Shown piece after piece: positions 10,809-22,307 of a DNA stretch of 64,000 nucleotides; the first letter of the stretch is position 1; the number at the start of each line of letters is the position of its first letter. This stretch comes from Macrotrachela quadricornifera. Taxonomy: Eukaryota; Rotifera; Eurotatoria; Philodinida; Philodinidae. The stretch lies in contig JAJEKB010020682.1 in NCBI GenBank assembly GCA_022393335.1, positions 79,620-143,619 on the forward strand, in the 5' to 3' direction. The notes under the pieces are model-generated. The model had not been told where the DNA came from. It saw only the letters and a list, made by a program, of their open reading frames with translations, and made no database searches. Both the position numbers and the translations under genes were made by a program.

Positions 10809-12512
10809 ATGTCAATTAATATAATTCCATCAATTGAAATCTTACCAATAGAAATACTTCATCGAATATTTGATAATCTTGATACTGAAACAATAATATT
10901 TTCAATTCGATCAGTTTCTCGATTATTTCATTCAGTTGTTGGTACATATAATCGATATAATTTAAATTTTAAACAAATAACAAAACTAAATTTTATTGTT
11001 CTTTGTCGATTAATTAATTCAGAAAATATTATTTCATTAACACTTTCAAATGATCAACAAACTTCTAATCAAATAGATCTATTTATTAAAATGATTATTC
11101 CATCAAAATTAACTCGACTTCGTTCTCTAACACTTTTCAATATCAATGAATATGAATTATACATTATTTTAAAACATATTAATTCTACTAATTTAATTCT
11201 ACTTTCATTTAGTATTAAAAAAGATAAAAAATCCTCGATGGAAACAACTATAAATATCATAACATCATTTATTGAACAATCAAATCTTCATAAATTGGAA
11301 TTAAATTTAGATAGTAATCATTTGTTACAAATCTCATGGCCAATCAATTGTACAATTCAATATTTAACTATAAATACTGACATAGAAATTGATGAACTTT
11401 GCAGACTTCTTCAGTATTGTCCTTATGTACATACACTTATTATTAAACTAGTCTATGGATACACATTCAAGAAAATAATTTCAAAATCTTTTCAACAATT
11501 AAAATCACTAACTATTGAAAAATTTAATGGAGAAATGAATCAATTAGAACAATTTCTTTTATTAACACCATCACTTATCTATCTAAAACTGATTGATGGT
11601 AGACAAATGTTAGATGGTAATCGATGGAAAGAATTCATTGAAATTTATCTACCATATTTGAATAAATTTGAATTTTTCTTCAAACAATATGATGCAGTTG
11701 AAAGAACTGATACAGATATCGAACTAATTGTATCTTCATTTCGAACATCATTTTGGATCGAACATAAAAAATGGTTTATTATTTGTAAATATAGTACTGA
11801 TGGTTCACATATTTGTCTTTATTCAATACCAATATGCAAATTTCATTTAGAATATGAACCAGAATATAAACAAAATTCTATATCCACTGCTGATATGATA
11901 GTACATGATAATAATATTAAATCACTAAAACTATATTTAAATAAATTATTAGCTAATCATATTCAAAAAAAAGGAACGATAAATTCTCCACTATTTCCAA
12001 AAGTGACTGAAATCTATGTTGAGATCAATGATGGATGGCCTTCAAATTCGATACAATTATTTTCTATATTAATCAATTTTTCTCAAATAATTCAATTAAC
12101 ATGGTATGCTAATTGTTGTGAAAAACAGAAAGAACAATCATTAATTGATTTGAATATTTTTCTTCAACGATCACATAATCTTTCATCTTTATTTATTCAA
12201 AATTATCCATATCAATTTATTGAAACAATAGATTATTTATGTTTAATCATTCCACATTATGTTAAACATTTACAAATTCCAATAAAAAGTTTAAAACAAA
12301 TAAGAACAATTTTTGAACGATGTCAAAATTTATCTTCAGTTAAATTTGATCTGACTAATTCAGAATTCACTAAAGAAGTTAATAAATGGTTCTATGATAA
12401 TACATATAATTCAACATGTTCTACTATTCAGGAAGAAGTTAATGTATGGATTGGAAAGATAAATATTCAACCAATTCAGTCTGGATTTAATAATAAATGT
12501 ATAATCTCATAA
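10809..12512 (+). CDS. F-box protein with degenerate leucine-rich repeats
   Basis: Encodes 567 aa in one exon. An F-box lies at about residues 8-50 (IEILPIEILHRIFDNLD, then SVSRLFHSVV), the motif that binds Skp1 in SCF ubiquitin ligases. The remainder is built of irregular leucine/isoleucine-rich stretches (for example LTRLRSLTLFNI, NLHKLELNLDSN, IKSLKLYLNKLL) typical of a decayed LRR solenoid that would bind substrate. The N-terminal signature and overall length fit a large F-box family common in bdelloid rotifers. Low-GC codon use matches the neighbourhood. The reading frame is intact and the ATG is the first after upstream stops. Substrate unknown. Confidence 0.85.
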   Translation: MSINIIPSIEILPIEILHRIFDNLDTETIIFSIRSVSRLFHSVVGTYNRYNLNFKQITKLNFIVLCRLINSENIISLTLSNDQQTSNQIDLFIKMIIPSKLTRLRSLTLFNINEYELYIILKHINSTNLILLSFSIKKDKKSSMETTINIITSFIEQSNLHKLELNLDSNHLLQISWPINCTIQYLTINTDIEIDELCRLLQYCPYVHTLIIKLVYGYTFKKIISKSFQQLKSLTIEKFNGEMNQLEQFLLLTPSLIYLKLIDGRQMLDGNRWKEFIEIYLPYLNKFEFFFKQYDAVERTDTDIELIVSSFRTSFWIEHKKWFIICKYSTDGSHICLYSIPICKFHLEYEPEYKQNSISTADMIVHDNNIKSLKLYLNKLLANHIQKKGTINSPLFPKVTEIYVEINDGWPSNSIQLFSILINFSQIIQLTWYANCCEKQKEQSLIDLNIFLQRSHNLSSLFIQNYPYQFIETIDYLCLIIPHYVKHLQIPIKSLKQIRTIFERCQNLSSVKFDLTNSEFTKEVNKWFYDNTYNSTCSTIQEEVNVWIGKINIQPIQSGFNNKCIIS

Positions 12513-13379
12513 TTTATCCTTATATTTTCATATATTAACTGTCTACAAAATTGTAAAAGATTTAAAAGTCAGACAGATACATTAAATTAATTATACTGTT
12601 TTGCAAATAAAATAATCTAGATCATAATTCTGAAATTTTGTTATTTTATTATGTCCGTGAAAGAGTTTAGCAAAAGTGAAAAATCAGTTTGTACTTAGTA
12701 CTTTTAAATGTATTTTTTTCTCGTGACTTGTAAAAATATATTCTTTTAAAGTAGATAATATGCTCGAGAATGATGTTTCAAAAATTGGAGACATCTATTT
12801 CGGACAATTTGTCAAAGCAAGAAATAAAAAATAAGACAAACTCAATCGAATAATCTTTTGTTTTGATGAAATTACAGGACTTTTCTTAAAAGCATCACCA
12901 GAAGAAGAAAGTCCATGGTTAATTTTTCTTTTTTGTCAAGTGTGTTTCTAATCCTATAACTTTCTTACTATGCGTTAGGATGAGAGTCGGTTATAGGCTA
13001 TTTTATAGGGCGTCTTTTACTGCATCTTTTTATCATAGGAGCACGTTTTTAAATGTGTGTTTTTCTATTTACCAGTATTAAAAATATTTGCTTTTTCTGT
13101 TTACTCATAACTGTGAATCTTTACGCACAATTCAATGTTTCAAATGATGAATAGAAAGCTGCAATATGTCTTCAGAACAATTTAAGGAATTGATCTTTGT
13201 GAAAGAAAGTTTCTTGATACTGATCAAGAAACGTTTTAGTATTATATGACATCAATACAATCAGATCGTCATTGATTCTATTCTAGAACAATGATATTTT
13301 CAAAAGCAAAATTTTGAATCGATCTCTGGAATCAACGAACTTTTTATTGTTTGTTACAAATCATTATCAATTCATACAA
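12513..13379. other. Intergenic region between convergent F-box genes
   Basis: Holds the 3' ends of two genes facing each other. No open frame with a recognisable family and no repeat was found. Confidence 0.5.
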
Positions 13380-14243
13380 TTATGGGAGCAGTAAATAACT
13401 TCCATCATCATCGTCATCATCATCATCATCATCAGACGCTTCAAAGTTAAGTGTTGTATCAAACTGTGAAAGTGGAATACATTTACTTTCCTTCATCTTC
13501 AATTCAATAGTTTCAATGTGTTGTAATGAAGGTAATGCCATTTTCAATTGATCAATGTCTTGTGTGTCGTTACTGACTGTATCGACATGAAGTTTTAACG
13601 AGAATAGCTTGCAGTGACTTACTTTCTCACGGATAGGCCAGTTTATTAAATGATGAATTTCTAGGAAGCGAACGTTTGGCATTAAATCAATCAAATTGCT
13701 AAAACGATTAGAACGACAAGATCCAATGGTGACAGTTTGGAGACCAGAATGACCAACACAGTTATAAATACCGAAAAAGGAAGCTCGAGGAAGATGCATT
13801 GAAACAAGTGATTCAAATTGTTGATTAAGAATAAATTCAAGAAGTCGGTCGAAATCAGCATCGAGTGCGCTAGACGTCGATGTAAGATGTAGATAAGTGA
13901 GATGAGGCATGTATAAAGGATCGATGGCAGCCATTTGATGCTGTGACATCTGTAGAATGGTCAAAGAACGAATATGTACCAAATAATATAGATCAAGTAT
14001 AACACAGCGACGTTGTAATTTAACAGAACTAATACAAGATAAAAATTCTTGGACTAAAGATGAATTAAATACCATTTCGTCATCAATACCGGCACCAGCT
14101 TCTCGTAAAATAGCATTAAGACGAGAATTAATATTACCAAATGAATATAAACGATCAGTTGGACATAAATGAGCTAAAATCATTAACCATACTTCATTAG
14201 GAAGTATTTCAATACATGAAATCAATGGATAGTCATTCGGCAT
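13380..14243 (-). CDS. Short F-box protein with a poly-aspartate tail
   Basis: Encodes 287 aa from the ATG at 14243. The frame stays open upstream to 14468, but those 75 codons lack F-box character, so the internal Met preceding PNDYPLISCIEILPNEVW is preferred. The F-box spans about residues 10-45 (CIEILPNEVWLMILAHLC). Weak leucine-rich repeats follow (RSLTILQMS, HLTYLHLTS, VRFLEIHHL). The protein ends in ten consecutive Asp residues encoded by a GAT/GAC trinucleotide run (13403-13432), then GSYLLLP. At half the length of the F-box neighbour it may be C-terminally truncated, with the microsatellite marking the break. Likely an SCF substrate adaptor; target unknown. Confidence 0.75.
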   Translation of the reverse strand: MPNDYPLISCIEILPNEVWLMILAHLCPTDRLYSFGNINSRLNAILREAGAGIDDEMVFNSSLVQEFLSCISSVKLQRRCVILDLYYLVHIRSLTILQMSQHQMAAIDPLYMPHLTYLHLTSTSSALDADFDRLLEFILNQQFESLVSMHLPRASFFGIYNCVGHSGLQTVTIGSCRSNRFSNLIDLMPNVRFLEIHHLINWPIREKVSHCKLFSLKLHVDTVSNDTQDIDQLKMALPSLQHIETIELKMKESKCIPLSQFDTTLNFEASDDDDDDDDDDGSYLLLP

Positions 14244-15264
14244 ATTTTGTTGGTAAAATAAAACGTTGACAAACGAAAAAAATGGATTTGTGTGACACGT
14301 GGTTTCGTAAACATCGAAATCATATAACATTGCACAACATGATTCAGTAATGAAGATAGTGATCCTTGTGCATGTTTCTCTTTCTGTTCTTTCACCTCTT
14401 TGCGTTCGTCGAACTTGACGAACAAATGAAACAGATTTTTTTCTCACTCTCATCACCCACACATTCACCTGATATACTCAAAATTAAAGTGAAATAATCA
14501 AAGGAGAGATTAGAACAGCAAATAATATTGATTATGATTGAGAAACTAGACACATGAAAAATACGTTTGATAAATAGAAAATTCTTTGGTTAAAATAATC
14601 ATATCATTAACAGTAATCGGAAAAAAAGTAGCTGAATGTAATTATAGTTTTATATTTCAATAAATGAACAATTGATGTATTTCTTCTAGTTATTTTTATA
14701 ACAATATGTTAAATTTTTAGTCTTCGCGACTATCTTTGGAACAATAATCACAATAATAAAGAAATAAATCGATCGTTGTCAAATTCTTTCATCAACAAGA
14801 AAGGATATATGTCTATTATATGGTGCAGAATTATTTTCAATTAAAGGACGAGGAAGGTTTTCCTGGGATTTTGATCCAATTGAAAACAAAAACTATTTCG
14901 GATGAAACTTTCAGCAATTGTAGAGACAAGAGTTAGTAGTTACTCCCATAAATTTCAGCTTGATTCATCGAAATTTCGAAGATCTTCATTTGGCAATCGA
15001 TATAATAAATACAATCACAGAGGAAACCAAAGAGACTCAATATTCTGAATGGGTTAGTCGTACAAACATATGAAATTCTAGACGAAATTACTATTTTAAC
15101 AAAACAATCGATCTCGAATTAATTCATTTTAATGAACAATGATGCATTAATTGAACAGTCATTTAGTGAATTTGTGCGTAGTCTATCAATCGGTTATATA
15201 CAAAATTATTTCATATATTCGAGCTATTAGGTTGAACAAATAACATTACTTGTTGATTTTAGTT

Positions 15265-16182
15265 ATACCTTTGGGAATAAATATTCTAACAGATAAAATT
15301 CGATTAATAAAAAAGAATGCATAGTCATGATCAAGGTGAACCTTATCGTGATTCCATAACAAGTATGTGATCAGATATATGTTCAATACCAATTTATTGG
15401 ACAATTAATAGGTATGACTATACGAAAAAAGAACATTATTTCGATTTAAAATTTTCAAATTTATTATGTAGTTAATGAACAAAGTTTTTGAATAATTAAA
15501 CAAATGGAAAAAAAAATCAATCGATTGGTAATGGGCATGATATTAATTATTTATTTACTAGTATTATAAATGAACTTAAATTTGATATTATTAATTCAGC
15601 TGTATATACATACAAATTAATTCGTGGTGGAAAAGATATTACAATAATAGTAAAAACTTTTAAAGAATATTGTACACTTTATCGAGAATATCGGCTGAAA
15701 GAATTCCATCGACAAATTGAATATATTTGTCAAGATTTATGTGGTGTTGCACCAAATGATTATATGTGTTGACTTATATCGACTGATTTAGAAGAAACCG
15801 TATGTGGAAAAGATCAAATTGATATTGAATTATTGAAATAAAATATTCAGTATAGTAATTATGATTTAGAAAATCCATATATTCAACGATTTTGGAAAAT
15901 TTTAATTGATATGTTTAATGAAAAACAAAAATAATTTTATTTAAAATTTGTTACGCGAAAAAATACATTATGAACACTTTATCTGAATGAATAAAACGTT
16001 ATTTGATAAATGAATATCGTATTTTGATGTATAAATCTGAATTGAATCGTATTATTATTATTTTCGGACCACATACATGTACATTTTCTCTTCATTTATC
16101 ATTATATTCAACGATTGAAATCATTTATGAGCGTTTAAATTATACTATTACTCATTGTTCAATTATCGATGGAGATGAATAA
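15265..16182 (+). pseudogene. HECT-domain E3 ubiquitin ligase relic (HERC type)
   Basis: Pieces of a HECT catalytic domain occur in the right order but in several frames and with stops. They are: a start like QGEPYRDSITSM; FIGQLIGMTIR; then YRLKEFHRQIEYICQDL; the block CGKDQIDIELLK; NPYIQRFWKILIDMFNEKQK; and the C-lobe THTCTFSL-like segment, read here as GPHTCTFSLHL, followed by YSTIEIIYERL and IDGDE. This order and wording fit HERC-type ligases, where the catalytic Cys lies in the T-C-F segment; a Cys is present there. Many internal stops and frameshifts show it is dead. Sequence at 14795-15060 on the same strand (GRGRFSWDFDPIE, then DLHLAIDIINTI) may be an N-terminal part of the same relic. 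Confidence 0.75.
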
Positions 16183-16904
16183 AAGTGAACTTAGTTATCT
16201 GAGAGAATATATTTCAATTCGAATTAAATTTCATATTGCATGCATTTGTACGAATATACTTATACGACACAACTTGGTTGATCGTTTCGGAAGGTGATGA
16301 TAGTTCAATTGTACAATGGATCAACATTTTAAATACCATCATCCTGTAAATCAGATCAACAGGTACAGAAGATACGATTCAACAGTAATAATAATTATTT
16401 AGGAGTTATTCTATGTCATGGTACTTAGTTCGAACTACGTCATCCAAATGTTTTGAAAAAAATTTCAAATGTTTGCATGAGTCTTACTATTGAGAAGTTC
16501 TGATGGCTTCTTTTCCTACCCAATCAAGAGTTTTTAGCAAGTTTTTGCAGAATAAAAATTTTTTCTACTTAATCATTTCAGACGAAAAACTTGAGGAAAT
16601 AGCAAATTATGATAGAGGGTGAACTGAAGACAAGACGAACTCCGTTTTCACGATTTCTAAACTGTTATGCTTTTTTTTTCTAACAATATCAGTATGAATT
16701 CAAACTTTCTTTTATTTAAAAAAAGAAAATATACAATAAAGCGAAGAGAACGTTTATCAAGGACTATAAGGATGATGTAATTCATTCTCAAAATGAATAT
16801 TTATCTTACTAAATCTTACAACTTATTCAAAAATAATAATATGTAATTATTGGAATGAAATTAAAAAAGACTAGTGTAAAATAAAAGTAAATGTATTATT
16901 TTTT
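16183..16904. other. Spacer between two gene relics
   Basis: No gene, repeat or RNA recognised. Confidence 0.5.
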
Positions 16905-17345
16905 CAATTAATATCAATAATTTTTCTAAGATGTGGATTGACTTGAACTGCATTCAATTTTGTCAATTGTGGTTTCGCATTTGGCCATTCATCATTCACT
17001 ATATTAAACCACGCGTCATTCCTTGATCGATCTTTACCAATTTTTGCTTTTAACCATGTACTGTCATATTGAAAACTTAATCATAATGCTGCATGTCGTG
17101 GTTTAGTATTTAATGCATTACATTTCCAATCTACTAATCGATAACTAAGTGTATAAAATGCAAATTGTAACAACAAAAAAAAATCAATTCTTATATAACT
17201 AATAAATCTTAACGGTACACTATCAATAAACATAGTATACAAAACAGCTTCTCTGCTACATTTGAAATATATGATATCATTAATCAGTAAGAGGATGAGA
17301 TCGAGGTGACCAATTCAAAACAATATCACTATTATATTGATTCAT
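16905..17345 (-). pseudogene. GNAT-family (RimJ/RimL-like) acetyltransferase relic
   Basis: The minus strand encodes segments characteristic of the C-terminal half of GNAT N-acetyltransferases: YRLVDWKCNALN, then KPRHAAL, then RSRNDAWFNIVNDEWP, which matches the common E/DWKCDALN...SRRAA...RDTAWFSI..EWP pattern. A stop interrupts the frame just after RHAAL, and upstream parts (YNSDIVLNWSPRSHPLT) are in another frame with further stops. The acetyl-CoA-binding loop cannot be recognised. The gene is dead. Orientation is opposite to the HECT relic beside it. Confidence 0.7.
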
Positions 17346-18122
17346 GTCAGTAGGAATAATTGTGTTGTTTGATATTTATTCAGTCATAAAGATTGTATTG
17401 AGAAAATAGAACAAAACTGATTCTGAAGTAAGTGCTATCTTTATCATAACCTAGGTTGAATGTTAATTTCAACCAATCAAAATTTACTTTTTAATTTTGA
17501 TATTCGTATACAAAAGAGCATTCTTTCATCGCAGATATTTTACTGACAATCAGCGACACTAATATTTTGTTTTTATAAACGAAATAATTAAATACATAAA
17601 AAAAAGAACTGTGTTTCATACAACATCAATGACTAAAAGATATTGAAATTATGTGTTTGAATGAAACTTATTTTTATGAGCCGCTCTAGGTAAGTCACAA
17701 ATAAAATGTTAAAGGTGACTCAAATACTCGACAGAAATCGAATCGGAGAAAACCATACTGCAGTTCAGATTGATTTTTCAAGAAGTGGTTTGAGTACGGT
17801 TTGGATTAATTTTTTCGAGAATCAGTTCAGGTTTGATTGATTTTTGACTTTCATCAGTTTTCAACTTATTTATGAGAAACAAATGGAAATTTTTCTAAAA
17901 TTAGGAATATTTTAGTGTAATAAAGTAGTATTCATCTATATAAAGTTTATGGATACCTAGCTGGATTTCATAAATTGATTTAAATGGCTCCACTTTCAAG
18001 TAAATAAAGCTATCATTACTGTCTTGTAAATAATTCAGCAAAAGAAAAAAAAATCTGGAATAATGAGTAGTTATAAGCAATAGTCAAATTTGCCATTGAA
18101 TTGATCGTAACATTGCTCATTT
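17346..18122. other. Intergenic region downstream of the MACPF gene
   Basis: No gene seen. Confidence 0.5.
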
Positions 18123-19880
18123 TTATGAGTTACAATTCGGTTGAAAAGTTCCTGCTTCTGAATAAGGTGGACAATTATTTTCAGCCAATGATGGACATGT
18201 ACAATGGCTAGTCAAATCAGTGTTCATCCTATTAGCACAAAGTACATGACAACGTGTACATAATTGAACTCGATGAACATCATATAGCTCCAATAATCCA
18301 CATTGATTATTTATAATCTCTGAACAGCCACGTCTAACCCAGTTACCAACAAGATCAAAATCTAAAGATAGGGTGAGGGTGAGGGTGAGGATGAGGGTGT
18401 GAGGGGTGGGTGAGGGTGGGTGTGAGGGTGTTTGACCTGTACCACAAGTGTGAATATTTTGAAGAAGAACAGGAATGGAAGATGTTGGATATGATACTAT
18501 TGAAGAAAGTGATGAGTTACCGATACTAGCTACTTTCCAAAGGATCAAATCAGCTGGAATATTATTGAGTTTTCTCTGTTCTAATACTTTATTTACTTGT
18601 TCTTGTTGATCTTCATTGGCATTATTAATTCGTCTAATGATTGCACCTTGTAAATTTTGTTTTACAGATGGATTTGTTACAATATCAGCCCATGAAACAT
18701 AACGTTTAACAGAGATCATTGCAGGCGCATAAGCTAATGTACGAAACCATTCATCTGTATCTTGAATCAGATCAACATTTTCACCTATACGATGATCACT
18801 AAATATTTTTCGCCATTTATGATAATCTTCGCTGATACATGGTCGTTTGGAAAGAAGTTCTGCTTTAAGATTCAATTGTGCTGCAATGGAAGATAAACAT
18901 TTTTGAAACAAGATTTGTTTTTCAGTAATACCACCAACTGTTGTCTCAACAGCCACATGAGTTCCCCAGGCATTGAAAAATGCATTGTAAAGATCTTCAT
19001 CATAATCAGCAGTTAATACATTTATTGCAGTACGAGCATATGAGTTCAAAGGTAGGGAAGTAGGATGATCAATTGCTTTAATACGTAGATTATAGAGTTT
19101 ACTATAATTTTGAGCAATAGCAGTTCCTTGATCATCTGAAAAGTACGTTGAATCGATATCTGAAATGTCTTGAAGATTGGAGAGAAAACTTGCAGACCAA
19201 TCACTCTCAGCTCCTACTCTTAACCATGCTTCTATAAGTTCAGTTGCAGTAGAATATGAACTAACATTAACATCGAGTGAATCATTATTCAATGGTTGAA
19301 GACTAATTTCGTTCGGCAAGATAAACACACGACCAAAATGTGGATCTTTCCATAGAGAATCATTTGAAGGAGAGAGAGGATAGGTCAGTTGTATCGCTGG
19401 CAAAAGAACATTTCCAGTACTCAAATCAAAAGCCATACCAACACCTTTTGGTAAATCTCGTCGTGGTAAGAGTGATTGAGCTTTAGAGGTGTTTGAGAAA
19501 TTAGTAAAACTGATATTCCAAGTTGGATCACCTGGACAGAATGTTCCTCGAAAGCCAACAACTGGACAAAGACTTTTTCGTGCTGTTACCAGATCGAATG
19601 CAGAGCTGTTAATAGCACGTTTTCTTCGTTGTGCAGTTGGAGAACAATCTAATGTCGGCAGAGGTGGTGGACTTGGATACGTCTGTAACCGTTGGATATA
19701 AAGATTTGCATTTTCAGCTGCTTGTAAACGAAAATAGTATGTTGCATTTTTCATTGCTTCTCTTTTATTATCTTTTGAAAGTAATGTATAAATTGGTAGA
19801 AGACGATAATTGATGGGTTGTTGATAATTTTTAAGTGTTGAAATCCAAGAATTAATAATATACGGTTCAATTGAAGAAGC
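18123..19880 (-). pseudogene. Third MACPF unit and Cys-rich C-terminus, beyond two stops
   Basis: The same frame as the upstream MACPF gene continues past a TGA (20000-19998) and a TAA (19883-19881) for about 585 codons. It holds the end of unit 2, an RRKR site (19628-19617), and a third MACPF unit with the signature NAFFNAWGTHV and VGG. The C-terminus is Cys-rich (CTRCHVLC, then HCTCPSL). A 75-nt stretch of GGGTGA-type repeats (18436-18362) is best read as an intron: GTCAAA...CTTTAG splices T-G to DFDLVGNW in frame. Apart from the two stops the frame is intact, so decay is recent, or the part is expressed separately from the ATG at 19754. MACPF proteins insert into membranes as oligomers; whether this one did is unknown. 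Confidence 0.7.
18362..18436 (-). repeat. GGGTGA minisatellite filling a probable 75-nt intron
   Basis: On the + strand this is a run of GGGTGA and GGGTGTGA-like units. On the coding (minus) strand it has a GT start, an AG end, a length divisible by three and no stop, so it can be either an intron or translated. A CTTTAG acceptor and the smooth protein joint favour an intron. Confidence 0.7.
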
Positions 19881-19997
19881 TTAACCTGGATTATTATCAA
19901 TTCCACCAATTAATTTTGATTTAGATAAACTATATGTTTTGTAGATTTGATCAACAGTCATTGTATGACTTTCTGAAATAGTTGTATCACCAAAAAA

Positions 19998-21914
19998 TCA
20001 ATATCTTTTTCTGGTTTGTTCTCTAATCCATATTTCACTATACTTTGTTATTAAACATCCTTCAAAATAATCTTCTGCCCATAATAAGCCACCCATATCG
20101 GAATTGGCAACAAAATATGTTCCATAGGCTTGAAAGAATGCTTTCCATTTATTAATATTTGAAATAGAACTGTTATCAAATGTATCAGGCAGTTTATCAA
20201 TAGCTTCTTGGGTTAGATCATTGAATTTAGGAGGTGGAAATGTAGCTAAGGACAGTGTATACATTGAAATTTGTCTTCGTGTCCAAGCCATTTGATATTT
20301 GTAATCATAGAATTGACGATATTTCTCAATAATATCTGTACGTTTTGATGTTCCTCCAAATCCAAGAAAGCCATTATTATCATCTTCTATACTGTAGATA
20401 GACATTTGAAAGAATTCGTCAAGTGTCTTGAAAAATCTACTGTCATACATTGCACTATAATCATGTTTATCTGAAACGAAAAAATTGGGTGGAATTGTAT
20501 AAGTTTTATCATTGTTATAGACATCAATCCATGAAGAAGCAGTGTTCACATCTGTTGATAGGTTAAAGAGACATTGACGACTTTCAATATCACCAATATC
20601 AAATCCACAACCTACTACATCAAGACCTGGAATTGGTTTAGCTTGATCAAAATTGATGAGGGCACGTTTCTTTCGGCTGGACTTGCTGCTTAATACTTGT
20701 CCTAAAGTTGGAACAGCTCCATGGAGAAGGTAACAATCAATAGTTGCTTGCAAATGATTTTGAACTTCATCTGGATAATCAAGAAGAAGATTGACAAGAG
20801 GAGAAAGTGTACGATTAATAACTGATGGACCAGATAATGTTTCATTCTTCCAAACATCCCATTGTTTTCTTTCATTTTGAGGTGTGATTACAACAGCTGG
20901 AATAAATTTTGTATTCATTTCAGAATTTTGTTTGAATTCTTCTGTAAGAGTTGATACTTCGTCACCCCAAGTATAAACACCGTTTAGTCCGCCGGACAAA
21001 CCGTTGTTCATAGCGACATCAAAGCCGATTGTGATTCCCTCTTCAACAGTTTTACGGCTATATTCACTTTCATAGCTACTAGTTATATGTGTATAGAGAT
21101 TTGCAAGTCCACCAACGATCACTGATGAAACATAGTGAGTGCCAAATGTTTCAATCAGACGATTGTAGTAGGCTTGATCTTTCGATGTTTTTGGTTGAGA
21201 AACGAGTTTATCGAGAGCTTCTGTGAATAGTGGATCAAATCTATTATAGGAACAAATGTAAACAAACCCGAATATAGCTGAACATAAAGGTCGCACTCTT
21301 TTTCTAATCAATTTCGAAAAGCTTACTTTAGTAAGTATGTTGGACCCAAATGAACACTGTAAATTCCCCACCAATCTGACGATATTCCAACAGATCCTTC
21401 TTTTTTAGTAATTGTTTCATAGGCTTGTATTAAAGTTCGATGATATCCAAAAGAAGTATCAACTTTGCCTGCATCTAACGGTATAGGAATATTAACATCA
21501 AAGGAGTATGATTGAAAATAACTATGAATTAAATATTTAAAATAGAAAAAATTCAAAAAGAAAATAAATAAATAAATTGAATGTTTACCTATGTAGAAAA
21601 TCTCGATAGGTATTACTAATTGTTTCAATAGCAACTTTGGTTTTCATATTGATTGTTGTAGCTTGAACATAGCGAGATGTTGTATAAGTATGGTTAAAAC
21701 CATCAATATCCAATGAATATGTTTTATCAAGACCATCATCCAAATTAAAAAGACAAAATGTTAGATTATCAGATGCTGAAATTTCTTCATTTATATTAAC
21801 CATTTTTAGTGCATCAAATCCTGTGGTTAAATAATCCAACCCTGGAAGATCTTTGCTTTGTACAAGATTAATGTACGTCAGCAGAAATAGCAGATAGACA
21901 TAAGAGTTCATCAT
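19998..21914 (-). CDS. Secreted MACPF-domain precursor, units 1 and 2
   Basis: Exons 21914-21589, 21521-21327 and 21240-19998 (introns 67 and 86 nt) join in frame to 587 aa up to a TGA. Residues 1-20 form a signal peptide (YLLFLLTYINLVQS). Unit 1 begins KDLPGLDYLTTGFD and carries the MACPF signature YNRLIETFGTHYV plus VGG. Unit 2 begins similarly (KPIPGLDVVGCGFD) with FFQAYGTYFV and MGG. A basic RKKR site (20675-20664) separates the units, like a furin site in a precursor. MACPF proteins oligomerise and insert beta-hairpins into membranes; some are defence effectors and others are not lytic. Unit 2 lacks its end because of the TGA, so the gene was probably a three-unit precursor that has been truncated. 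The start is the first of two adjacent ATGs. Confidence 0.85.
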
Positions 21915-22307
21915 CTTATTTTAAAAGAAGAGATGAAAATAACAGCTTCTGCACAGTTACACTAAGTTTTATAGTGCTTATGTTTATTAAGTCAGGTTAT
22001 TTGGTGAAATCCAGCTTTGACAAAAAACTATGTCGGTGAAAATATATTAATGCGCCATTTAAACTACTTATTTTTTTTTCTTTCCAACTATAGTGGTAAA
22101 GATCAAAGCGAACTGTACTTTCGCTATTGTATATTCCGCTAAATGGACTCCGTATCTTCAGACAAAATTGCCTTTCAAGGGTTTTTTTCCTACCATTAGG
22201 TAAATATTATTTTTAATATTCTGCTTCAATTCCTTCTTTACTATATATATATAGACATTTTTTCAGCTTTAGTATTATTTAAAGATCATAGATTTATTTT
22301 GTGAAAA
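21915..22307. other. Shared promoter region between divergent genes
   Basis: The MACPF gene (-) and the Cys-rich/Hint gene (+) start 394 bp apart and point away from each other. A TATATATATA run at 22244-22253 lies about 55 bp before the + strand ATG and may be its TATA element. Confidence 0.5.

Noticed and set aside
18362..18436. GGGTGA run as an interstitial telomere
   Set aside because: Units are irregular and the run fits exactly within splice signals; bdelloid telomere repeats reported as TGTGGG do not match.
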